In this document: in pieces, positions 1-6,071 of the stretch
How positions within the stretch are numbered: position 1 is the stretch's first letter
How the letters are laid out: each line of letters starts with the position of its first letter
Assembly: GCA_023255285.1 (NCBI GenBank)
Contig: JALRIY010000098.1
Location: forward strand, 1-8,366
Length of the DNA: 8,366 nucleotides
Direction of reading: 5' to 3'
Origin: Algoriphagus sp.
GTDB lineage: Bacteria > Bacteroidota > Bacteroidia > Cytophagales > Cyclobacteriaceae
Notes under the pieces: model-generated
Seen by the model: the letters and a program-made list of their open reading frames with translations, nothing else
Database searches by the model: none
What the model was told of the DNA's origin: nothing
Translations under genes and position numbers: made by a program

Positions 1-753
1 CCTATCCTGCTCATTTTGGTGTTTTATTTTTGGAACGATGGCCTGATGCTGGCGCTGCAAGTTTGGCCGATGGTTTTTACCTATCCCAACTATGCTTACC
101 AACCCTATTTGAGCTGGCTTCTTCCTGGACTTCTCCCGTTATTAATTGCTCTTGCGGGCTTTTTCATCAGTACTTTCTTTAGAGGCGCGACCATCAACCA
201 ACAAAAGCAGCGTCAACTAATTGTCATTTGGTTAATGTTTTCAGCAGGTTTATTTTTTCTAGTAAAAAATAATGCCTCCTACCAGCTCGTTATTTTACTT
301 CCAGGATTAAGCTATTTTATCTGTCATTTTTTTCTTCATTTTAGTTGGCGAATTCTGATCAAACCTGCATTTCTGGGACTGATTCTAATTTTACCGCTTT
401 GGACAATTACCTATTGGACATCACGTATACCGGTAGACACTACTTATTTTGTGCGATCAAGAGGGGATCAAGCACCGATGTCCCAGGGCAGCGTGTTGGT
501 TTTGGAAGAGGATCCCAGTCCTTACTTGGGTAAACCTTTAGGTGGGCCATTTTTAAACTTTCACTTATCCAAAAGCTTCCTCAATCAAGAAAAATCCTTG
601 TCCCAGAAAACACAAATTTTCGAGATGATTCGAAAACAGCAACCTGAACAAATACTAGATAAGGAGGGCCTATTCAGGTCCCTTATAGAAGAATTACCTG
701 CCCTTTCTGAATTATACTTGGAAACAGAACCGGGAGTATTTGTGAAAAAATAA
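1..753 (+). CDS. Multi-pass membrane protein, C-terminal part (DUF6427-like)
   Basis: The frame is open from base 1 to a TAA stop at 751-753, so the 5' end is missing and 250 residues are visible. The first ~135 visible residues are strongly hydrophobic and can form about four or five membrane segments (roughly 1-25, 38-60, 70-87, 92-110, 117-135). A soluble tail of ~115 residues follows, starting after TYWTSRIPVDTTYFV and carrying VLVLEEDPSPYLGKPLGG and a Pro-rich ELPALSELY near the end. Hydrophobic helices followed by a conserved soluble tail resemble the Bacteroidota DUF6427 family of unknown function; that link is from memory and moderate. No catalytic motif is recognised. A TTG at 16 would open a shorter frame but is not a credible start, since the membrane region is already under way there. 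The gene converges on rpiB. Confidence 0.75.
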   Translation, partial: PILLILVFYFWNDGLMLALQVWPMVFTYPNYAYQPYLSWLLPGLLPLLIALAGFFISTFFRGATINQQKQRQLIVIWLMFSAGLFFLVKNNASYQLVILLPGLSYFICHFFLHFSWRILIKPAFLGLILILPLWTITYWTSRIPVDTTYFVRSRGDQAPMSQGSVLVLEEDPSPYLGKPLGGPFLNFHLSKSFLNQEKSLSQKTQIFEMIRKQQPEQILDKEGLFRSLIEELPALSELYLETEPGVFVKK

Positions 754-755
754 GG

Positions 756-764
756 TTATCCACA
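756..764 (+). other. Consensus DnaA-box 9-mer
   Basis: TTATCCACA lies 3 nt after the stop of the upstream membrane-protein gene. It sits inside a small inverted repeat, GGTT-ATCCAC-AACC (754-767). It matches the classical DnaA box exactly, but it is a single copy. No dnaA, dnaN or AT-rich unwinding region is nearby, so this is not evidence of an origin. It could be an isolated DnaA site or a chance match; about 0.06 such exact matches are expected in this length on both strands. Confidence 0.25.
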
Positions 765-810
765 ACCCCTCAGCAGCATAAAATCTGTTTGAATTACTGC
801 GGATATTCAG

Positions 811-845
811 ATAAAAGAAAAGGCTCGATTTCATTATCGAGCCTT
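811..845 (-). terminator. Intrinsic terminator of the glyA-tatC-rpiB operon
   Basis: A perfect 10-bp stem (820-829 paired with 836-845, AAGGCTCGAT / ATCGAGCCTT) has a 6-nt loop. Read on the minus strand it is followed by TTCTTTTAT, a T-rich tract. It starts 9 nt after the rpiB stop codon. On the plus strand the downstream side (AATTATGTTTTA) is less T-rich, so it may also stop transcription of the membrane-protein gene at 1-753, but less efficiently. Confidence 0.85.
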
Positions 846-854
846 AATTATGTT

Positions 855-1298
855 TTAAGAACAGGAAATTTTTGATACCCTACCTTGATGTCTCCCTCCC
901 TCAAATGAGGTAGAAATAAAGATCTCTACTAATTTTTGCGCTAGTTCGTAGGTAATAAACCGTGCTGGTATCGCCAATACATTTGCGTCGTTGTGCTGTC
1001 TCGCCAAAGCTGCCAATTCTTCATTCCAGCATAGGGCTGCACGGATCCCTTGGTGTTTATTTGCTGTGATTGCAACCCCATTTCCACTCCCACAGATTAC
1101 AATCCCCAAGTCAACTTCTCCCGACTCGACTGCCTGAGTAAGTGGGTGCACGTAATCGGGATAATCTACTGAATCTGTAGAAGATGGGCCAAAATCCTCT
1201 ACAAGGTACCCTAGCTTACTCAAATGCTGAATAAGTTCCTTTTTGTAGGTAAACCCTGCATGGTCTCCTCCCAAAGCAATGCGATTTATATTTCTCAT
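855..1298 (-). CDS. rpiB: Ribose-5-phosphate isomerase B
   Basis: A 147-residue RpiB/LacAB-family sugar-phosphate isomerase, close to the usual ~145-150. It interconverts ribose 5-phosphate and ribulose 5-phosphate in the non-oxidative pentose phosphate pathway in the cytosol. Visible family motifs are GGDHAG (10-15), the catalytic-cysteine loop ICGSGNG (68-74, Cys69 as the likely base), RQHNDANVL (100-108, with His102) and the C-terminal FEGGRHQGRVSKI (132-144) that binds phosphate. The latter favours RpiB over galactose-6-phosphate isomerase subunits. The ATG start overlaps the tatC stop as ATGA, so the two are probably translationally coupled. It is the last gene of the glyA-tatC-rpiB operon, with a strong hairpin terminator directly after it. 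No key residue is missing. Confidence 0.96.
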   Translation of the reverse strand: MRNINRIALGGDHAGFTYKKELIQHLSKLGYLVEDFGPSSTDSVDYPDYVHPLTQAVESGEVDLGIVICGSGNGVAITANKHQGIRAALCWNEELAALARQHNDANVLAIPARFITYELAQKLVEIFISTSFEGGRHQGRVSKISCS

Positions 1299-2146
1299 TC
1301 GTCTACGTTTTTAGTCCCCAATTCTGCTTCCTTTAACGCACGCTTTTTTTCCAATCGCTTTGCTATTTCAATTCCCACCTCGTACAAAACGACGATAGGC
1401 ATTGCAATCAACAATTGACTAATAACATCGGGAGGAGTAATCACTGCTGAGAGTACTAAAATTACCACAATTGAATGTTTACGGTATGCTTTCAACATAC
1501 GAGAGGTAACCAATCCGGACATCGATAAGAAATACACTACTACAGGCAATTGAAACATGATTGCGGAGGCCAATACCAGCATAGAAAGCGTAGAAACGTA
1601 AGAGGTAATATCAAATTCATTGGCAATACTTGGATCAAGCTGGTAATTGGCCAAGAAATTGATGGAAAGCGGAGATAAAATATAATACCCAAAAGAAGCC
1701 CCTGAAAGGAACAGAAAGCTTACAAAGAATACTGCACCTCGAGCGGCATTTTTTTCTTTGGAGTACAAACCTGGACTAATAAACCTCCAGACTTCCCAAA
1801 ATAGATAGGGAAATGCAGCGATTAATCCAACTACAAAACTCGAAGTCATGTGCATTGAAAATTGACCTGTCATCTGCCTACTTTGAATGGTAAATGGTAG
1901 GTCATCTATACACAAAGCGGTTACCCCCAAATAATTACCTACTTCACAAAGCAGGCGATATGTCAAAAAATCAACCTTAGATGGCCCTAAAATCAATATT
2001 CCAAAAACAAAATCCTTGGCTATAAACGCTGCCACTGAAAATACGAGAACCGCCGAAACCGCTCGAAGTATATGCCACCTCAACGCTTCCAAATGGTCTA
2101 AGAAGGACATGCCTTCCTCTTCTTCCTGGTATTGATCTAGAGCCAC
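1295..2146 (-). CDS. tatC: Twin-arginine protein translocase subunit TatC
   Basis: A 283-residue inner-membrane protein with six predicted helices. It is the receptor for twin-arginine signal peptides in folded-protein export. Conserved elements are SFLDHLEALRWHILR (14-28, with the signal-peptide-binding Glu20), RFISPGLYSKEK (121-132, matching the E. coli FxxPALYxxER loop with Glu131), FQLPVV (198-203) and the ITPPDVISQ motif (236-244, Asp240). The first periplasmic loop is long (about 55-97) and contains the only two cysteines (Cys67, Cys79). The frame begins with GTG 13 nt after the glyA stop. An internal ATG at 2108-2110 (Met13), preceded by a purine-rich GAGGAAGGC, is an alternative start, so the acidic N-terminal extension DQYQEEEEG is uncertain. 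Compared with the ~258 residues of E. coli TatC, the excess lies in loop 1 and the charged C-terminal tail. No tatA/B is in the window. Confidence 0.97.
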   Translation of the reverse strand: MALDQYQEEEEGMSFLDHLEALRWHILRAVSAVLVFSVAAFIAKDFVFGILILGPSKVDFLTYRLLCEVGNYLGVTALCIDDLPFTIQSRQMTGQFSMHMTSSFVVGLIAAFPYLFWEVWRFISPGLYSKEKNAARGAVFFVSFLFLSGASFGYYILSPLSINFLANYQLDPSIANEFDITSYVSTLSMLVLASAIMFQLPVVVYFLSMSGLVTSRMLKAYRKHSIVVILVLSAVITPPDVISQLLIAMPIVVLYEVGIEIAKRLEKKRALKEAELGTKNVDE

Positions 2147-2159
2147 TTTTTCTGACTAA

Positions 2160-3428
2160 TTAGTACAAAGGAAATTTGACCATCCACGCATTGACCTCGG
2201 CTTTGATGCTTGCCAAAGCTGCATCATCTTGATGGTGTTGAAGCGCACGGTCAATTAGACCTACGATCTTTTTCATGTCCTCCTCCTTCAACCCTCTTGT
2301 GGTCACAGCGGCTGTACCTACACGCATTCCCGAAGTAACAAATGGGGATTTGGTGTCAAAGGGCACCATATTTTTATTGATAGTAATATCCACTTTACCA
2401 AGTGTCTCTTCGGCAATCTTTCCGGTTAACTCCTTATTCCGGAGGTCAATTAACATCAAGTGATTGTCTGTACCTCCAGAAATCAATTGATATCCTCTTG
2501 CCACAAATTCTGCAGCCATCACCGAAGCATTCAATTTTACTTGAACAACATACTCCATGTACTCATCTGAAAGTGCCTCTTCAAAAGCCACTGCCTTAGC
2601 CGCAATAATATGTTCCAATGGCCCCCCTTGTGTACCTGGAAATACTCCCATATCCAACAAGGAAGACATTTTTTTGATTTCTCCTTTGGGTGTGGTTAAT
2701 CCCCAAGGATTATCAAAGTCTTCACGCATAAGAATCAACCCACCCCTAGGACCTCTTAGCGTTTTGTGGGTAGTGGTAGTTACAATATGACAATGTTCCA
2801 ATGGGTCATTGAGCAAGCCTCGGGCGATTAACCCGGAAGGGTGAGAAATATCAGCAAGAAGCAGTGCATCTACCTCATCGGCGATTTCGCGCAAACGAGC
2901 ATAATCCCAATCTCTTGAATAGGCCGAAGCTCCGCAAATAATCATTTTTGGACGAACCGCTAGTGCTTTTTCCGCTACTTTATCGTAATCAATTACTCCA
3001 GTAGCTTCCTCTACCCCATAAAAATTGGCTTGGTACAATTTTCCAGAAAAATTTACAGGCGATCCATGGGTCAGGTGACCTCCATGTGCTAAATCAAAGC
3101 CCAATATTGCATCTCCAGGCTTTAAGCAAGCAAGCATTACTGCTGCATTGGCCTGAGCTCCAGAATGTGGCTGCACATTTGCCCAGGCCGCCCCAAATAG
3201 TTTTTTTGCTCGATCTATGGCTAATTGTTCAATCTCATCGACTACCTCACACCCTCCATAATAACGCTTACTAGGAAGTCCTTCTGCATATTTATTGGTC
3301 AATACACTGCCAGCTGCCTCCATTACTTGCTTGGAAGTAAAATTCTCGGAAGCAATCAGCTCAATACCACGCTTTTGTCTGTCTTCTTCTTGGGAGATAA
3401 GGTCAAAAATTAATAAATCTCTTTTCAT
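2160..3428 (-). CDS. glyA: Serine hydroxymethyltransferase
   Basis: A 422-residue, full-length PLP enzyme (family ~415-430). It converts serine and tetrahydrofolate to glycine and 5,10-methylene-THF, the main source of one-carbon units. Motifs in order are ELIASENF (23-30), NKYAEG (45-50), KRYYGGCEVVD (54-64), QPHSGAQAN (86-94), the PLP-contacting ADISHPSGL (192-200, Asp193 and His196), VTTTTHKTLRGPRGG (216-230, Lys222 being the Schiff-base lysine), GGPLEH (268-273) and GMRVGTAAVTTRG (367-379, with the carboxylate-binding Arg369). It starts at an ATG in an A/T-rich leader without a Shine-Dalgarno, as is normal for Bacteroidota. It is the first gene of the operon with tatC 13 nt downstream. 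A promoter candidate lies about 70 nt upstream. All catalytic residues appear intact. Confidence 0.98.
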   Translation of the reverse strand: MKRDLLIFDLISQEEDRQKRGIELIASENFTSKQVMEAAGSVLTNKYAEGLPSKRYYGGCEVVDEIEQLAIDRAKKLFGAAWANVQPHSGAQANAAVMLACLKPGDAILGFDLAHGGHLTHGSPVNFSGKLYQANFYGVEEATGVIDYDKVAEKALAVRPKMIICGASAYSRDWDYARLREIADEVDALLLADISHPSGLIARGLLNDPLEHCHIVTTTTHKTLRGPRGGLILMREDFDNPWGLTTPKGEIKKMSSLLDMGVFPGTQGGPLEHIIAAKAVAFEEALSDEYMEYVVQVKLNASVMAAEFVARGYQLISGGTDNHLMLIDLRNKELTGKIAEETLGKVDITINKNMVPFDTKSPFVTSGMRVGTAAVTTRGLKEEDMKKIVGLIDRALQHHQDDAALASIKAEVNAWMVKFPLY

Positions 3429-3497
3429 AAGTAAGGGGAAATAAACACGAAGAAACTGTAAGAAAACTATGCCACCCTATCTGGCAGATTGGGAATA

Positions 3498-3528
3498 CAA
3501 AAATAACCCTAAAGTCCTGATTATCCAA
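3498..3528 (-). promoter_or_regulatory. Bacteroidota-type promoter candidate for glyA-tatC-rpiB
   Basis: On the minus strand, TTG (complement of 3526-3528) is followed after exactly 20 nt by TATTTTTG (complement of 3498-3505). This fits the Bacteroidota sigma-A pattern TTG-N(17-23)-TAnnTTTG with all six fixed -7 positions matched. A start site near 3490-3493 would give a 5' leader of about 63 nt. That leader would contain a small 5-bp stem-loop (3470-3474 with 3482-3486) close to its 5' end, too short to call a riboswitch. Confidence 0.6.
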
Positions 3529-3647
3529 TCCAATCTACGCTAGGAAGCCTACTAAAATTGAATTTTATAACTCAACCTTAAAAATCAATCTACAACGCAC
3601 AATCTTTCTAGAAAATACAGTACTTTATCCTTTCAAAACGAAAGCGT

Positions 3648-4019
3648 ATGGATTTTCAGTTTAGACCCCCAACCTATTTTTCCGAAGGGGTTACCTCCGT
3701 TTTGTTGGTGCGGCTTCACTATCCAGAGAGCACATGGGGAGAACAAATTAGCATTTACGGCCATGCGGTGGACCAAAAAATACACTTCGAAGCGGTAGAT
3801 TTTTATGGCAACGACTACCTACTTTACCCGAGTACAAGCGAGGAACCACTTAGCCTAGAAGAATTAATTTACCTTATTGAAGGGATGCAACTCAATCAAG
3901 ATCGACTTGAAGGAAATATGGAATTGGTGTTGGATGGGTTTCCAGAAACTACCAGTGACTGGTATCCCCAACTAAAAAGTTATTTTGAAGAAAAACGAAA
4001 ACAAGTCGGCCTAAACTAA
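3648..4019 (+). CDS. Hypothetical protein, 123 aa
   Basis: I do not recognise a family. The ORF encodes 123 residues from an ATG preceded by an A-rich leader (AAAACGAAAGCGT) to TAA. The protein is acidic and looks soluble, with no signal peptide or membrane segment. An N-terminal half rich in alternating hydrophobics (VTSVLLVRLHY, QISIYGHAV, KIHFEAVDFYG) suggests a beta sheet. A likely helix follows (LSLEELIYLIEGMQL, 68-82), and the charged C-terminus ends in SYFEEKRKQVGLN. Codon use resembles the neighbours and there is no frame damage, so it is probably a real lineage-restricted gene. It is divergent from glyA across 219 nt and tail to tail with the 79-aa gene, overlapping it by 4 nt. No confident promoter was found in front of it. 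Confidence 0.72.
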   Translation: MDFQFRPPTYFSEGVTSVLLVRLHYPESTWGEQISIYGHAVDQKIHFEAVDFYGNDYLLYPSTSEEPLSLEELIYLIEGMQLNQDRLEGNMELVLDGFPETTSDWYPQLKSYFEEKRKQVGLN

Positions 4020-4255
4020 AAATCAAAAATAGGAGATTTGGTGTAGGTCAACTCTTTCAAGCGTAGCCAGCAAGCATAGGTTTTAAAATCCAAACATTCA
4101 TTCAAAACTACCCCAGGAAGTTCCACCCTTTTTAACCGGTAGCTAGGCAGCCATTCCTTAAATGATTTTTTCTCCTGTTCAGAAAAATAAGTAAGTGGAA
4201 TCCACTTTTCTCCTTCGATGTAAATTGGCAAGTGATTGGTCATGATTGTTCCCAT
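4016..4255 (-). CDS. Hypothetical protein, 79 aa
   Basis: Small ORF of unrecognised family, ending in TAG that overlaps the TAA of the opposing gene. The protein is compact and mixed in charge, with several aromatics (WIPLTYF, EWLPSY, YACWLRLKELTY) and two cysteines (54 and 62). There is no signal peptide or membrane helix. Two ATGs are possible: 4253-4255, or Met5 at 4241-4243. If the promoter candidate at 4265-4295 is right, the first ATG would have a leader of only ~5 nt and the second ~17 nt, so the second start (75 aa) is plausible. The promoter-like sequence and an undamaged frame argue that it is expressed. Because it is short and unrecognised, a non-coding ORF cannot be excluded. Confidence 0.6.
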   Translation of the reverse strand: MGTIMTNHLPIYIEGEKWIPLTYFSEQEKKSFKEWLPSYRLKRVELPGVVLNECLDFKTYACWLRLKELTYTKSPIFDF

Positions 4256-4264
4256 TGTTTAAGC

Positions 4265-4295
4265 TAAAACTATAGTGACAATCATTTGGTTACAA
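4265..4295 (-). promoter_or_regulatory. Promoter candidate for the 79-aa gene
   Basis: On the minus strand, TTG (complement of 4293-4295) is followed after 20 nt by TAGTTTTA (complement of 4265-4272). This is the Bacteroidota TTG-N20-TAnnTTTG pattern with only the final G replaced by A. The predicted start site (~4259-4261) lies just upstream of the gene's first ATG, implying a very short leader. Confidence 0.4.
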
Positions 4296-4314
4296 GTAGA
4301 TTACATTATCTTTC
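4285..4314 (+). promoter_or_regulatory. Promoter candidate for the AEC transporter
   Basis: TTTG (4285-4288) is followed after 18 nt by TATCTTTC (4307-4314). This matches TAnnTTTG except for the last base. A start near 4320 would give a leader of ~30 nt before the ATG at 4352. It interleaves with the minus-strand promoter candidate, so the two divergent genes could share regulation. Confidence 0.4.
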
Positions 4315-4351
4315 GGTTACACAATAGTTATCTTCACTTCATGTACTTGTT

Positions 4352-5257
4352 ATGGGCCTTTGGATCCCTTTTTTAAGCCTAATTTTGGGTTTTTTACTCC
4401 AATTGTTTTCTTCTTTTCCAAAGCAAAAAATTGCAGCTATTGGAAAATCTTACTTAATCTACCTAGTACTTCCTGCACTTGCATTACTCCATATTCCCCC
4501 TTTAAAACTATCTTGGAATTTGGCTATTGCTCCTTCATCTGCCTGGTTGACATTTTTGATATCCTGGGTAGTATTTGAGTATTTAGGAAGGAAGTATCAG
4601 TGGGAGAAGAGCCTTACTGGCTGTTTAATTTTGGTTGCTGGACTTGCCAACACCTCTTTTCTAGGGTTTCCTGTGATTGCAGCCGCCTATGGTACAGAAG
4701 CATTAGCTACTGCGTTTCTAATTGATCAGGGAGGGTCATTTTTAATTGTAAGCACCCTAGCAGTTGCAATTGGTTCAAAATACGGACAAGGAAACCCTAC
4801 TCTTCAAACTATTTTGAAAAAAATGTTCCTATTCCCACCCTTTATTTTTATGATCCTTGGTCTTTTCTTGAGCTTTTCCCAAATCACCCTTCCTAGCTAT
4901 TGGTTAATCCTACTTGAGGGGATAGGCACTACCATGGCCCCGGTAGCTTTATTTGTAATCGGCACGAGTATTTCTTTGGATCCCAAATGGATTCAATCTC
5001 CCTACCTCTGGTATGGCCTAATTTACCGGCTCCTGCTTGCGCCTGCCCTAGTCTGGGGCATATACCTAAGTTTTTATCCTACTTATAGTTTGGACTTGAA
5101 AGTAACCGTTTTAGAAAGTGGAATGGCCCCGATGATTACCGGTTCTTTAATTGCTATGGAATTTAATCTACAGCCCCGACTTGCTGCCTTACTTGCAGGT
5201 CTTGGTATCCCAATTTCAGGAATTACTTTACTATTATGGTACTATTTGTTAGGCTGA
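4352..5257 (+). CDS. AEC-family (auxin efflux carrier) transporter
   Basis: A 301-residue inner-membrane permease of the AEC family within the bile/arsenite/riboflavin transporter (BART) superfamily. It has about ten hydrophobic segments in two inverted halves. The first half carries the family signature GLANTSFLGFPVIAAAYG (97-114), which forms the broken crossover helix. The second half carries TTMAPVALFVIGTSI (193-207) and LESGMAPMITGSLIA (254-268). Length is normal for bacterial members (~300). Characterised relatives export auxin or carry malonate, malate or lactate, but the substrate cannot be read from sequence. It starts at ATG 4352; an ATG at 4341 is in another frame. It is a single-gene plus-strand unit between two minus-strand groups, and its TGA lies 9 nt inside the opposing phosphatase gene. 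There are no enzyme neighbours that would point to a substrate. Confidence 0.9.
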   Translation: MGLWIPFLSLILGFLLQLFSSFPKQKIAAIGKSYLIYLVLPALALLHIPPLKLSWNLAIAPSSAWLTFLISWVVFEYLGRKYQWEKSLTGCLILVAGLANTSFLGFPVIAAAYGTEALATAFLIDQGGSFLIVSTLAVAIGSKYGQGNPTLQTILKKMFLFPPFIFMILGLFLSFSQITLPSYWLILLEGIGTTMAPVALFVIGTSISLDPKWIQSPYLWYGLIYRLLLAPALVWGIYLSFYPTYSLDLKVTVLESGMAPMITGSLIAMEFNLQPRLAALLAGLGIPISGITLLLWYYLLG

Positions 5258-6061
5258 TTCATTCCAATTAATTGCCAAAAGACCTAGTAATTCTTCGTGA
5301 ATAAACAAATTCGTAGCAACTACCTGACGGCCAAAAATAAAATCATTGCCCCCGGCAAAGTCCGTTACTTTTCCTCCAGCTTCTTGGACCAAAAGCACCC
5401 CTGCAGCTACATCGTAGGAATTTAAATTATATTCGAAATAGCCTTCTGTCCTTCCTGCAGCAACATAACACAGATCTACTGCTGCTGAACCAAGTCTCCT
5501 CAATCCATGCGAACACTGCATGACCAATTTCATTGTAGCTAGGTAACGGTCGATTAAGTCAAATTGATAGTAAGGGAAGCCCGTAGAAATTAGAGAGTCA
5601 GATAGTTTGGGGGCCTTACTTACATGGAGCCGAGAATCGTTGCAAAATGCCCCTCCTCCCTTGTATGCATGAAAACATTCCTTTCGGTTCACCTCATACA
5701 CCACGCCAAGAACTACCTCACCGCGCTCCATCAAGCCAATGCTGACCGCAAAGACAGGTAACCCATGGATAAAGTTGGTAGTGCCATCCAGGGGATCGAT
5801 CACCCAGTCGTACTCCGCTCCCCGAGTGGTGTTGGTACCTTCCTCGGTGATGAATCCTGCCTCTGGAAAAATAGACTGTAGCTGAGCTACAAGCTGCTTT
5901 TCAGCTTCTTTATCTACATAGGAGACCAGGTCGTTAAATCCCTTATGCTCGACTCGATCCATGGAAAAATGAAGTCGTTCTTTTTCAATAAAGGTCCCTA
6001 CCTCCTCCGCTATTTTGCGAGTTTTTTCCAAGAGTTGGGAGAGTTGGGATGAGGTTAGCAT
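5249..6061 (-). CDS. Inositol monophosphatase family protein (SuhB-like)
   Basis: A 270-residue Mg-dependent phosphatase of the IMPase/SuhB family, at the usual length (~265-275). The metal-binding motifs are present: GFITEEG (69-75, acidic pair 73-74), DPLDGTTNF (89-97, Asp89 and Asp92, Thr94/95 for the attacking water) and SYDVAAG (215-221, Asp217 as the third metal ligand). The residue before Asp217 is Tyr instead of the usual Trp of WDxAAG. Family members hydrolyse inositol phosphates, PAP, fructose bisphosphate or other sugar phosphates. In Bacteroidota the physiological substrate is generally unassigned, so I leave the symbol blank. It starts at an ATG 10 nt after the rsmI stop and is the last gene of the DUF493-PCD-rsmI operon. 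Its end overlaps the AEC gene by 9 nt, leaving no room for a conventional terminator outside coding sequence. Confidence 0.95.
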   Translation of the reverse strand: MLTSSQLSQLLEKTRKIAEEVGTFIEKERLHFSMDRVEHKGFNDLVSYVDKEAEKQLVAQLQSIFPEAGFITEEGTNTTRGAEYDWVIDPLDGTTNFIHGLPVFAVSIGLMERGEVVLGVVYEVNRKECFHAYKGGGAFCNDSRLHVSKAPKLSDSLISTGFPYYQFDLIDRYLATMKLVMQCSHGLRRLGSAAVDLCYVAAGRTEGYFEYNLNSYDVAAGVLLVQEAGGKVTDFAGGNDFIFGRQVVATNLFIHEELLGLLAINWNESA

Positions 6062-6071
6062 ACGTAGTTGT

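Noticed and set aside
2275..2790. Plus-strand ORFs of 62-77 codons inside glyA, with similar ones inside rpiB, rsmI and the ppiD-like gene
   Set aside because: They lie antisense to well-supported conserved genes, resemble no protein family and have no start signals.
3429..3497. Possible riboswitch in the glyA leader
   Set aside because: The ~63-nt leader contains only a 5-bp stem with a 7-nt loop and no conserved glycine, THF or SAM aptamer pattern that I can see.
3621..3628. TACTTTAT as a plus-strand -7 box for the 123-aa gene
   Set aside because: Only a partial match to TAnnTTTG, and no TTG at 17-23 nt upstream.
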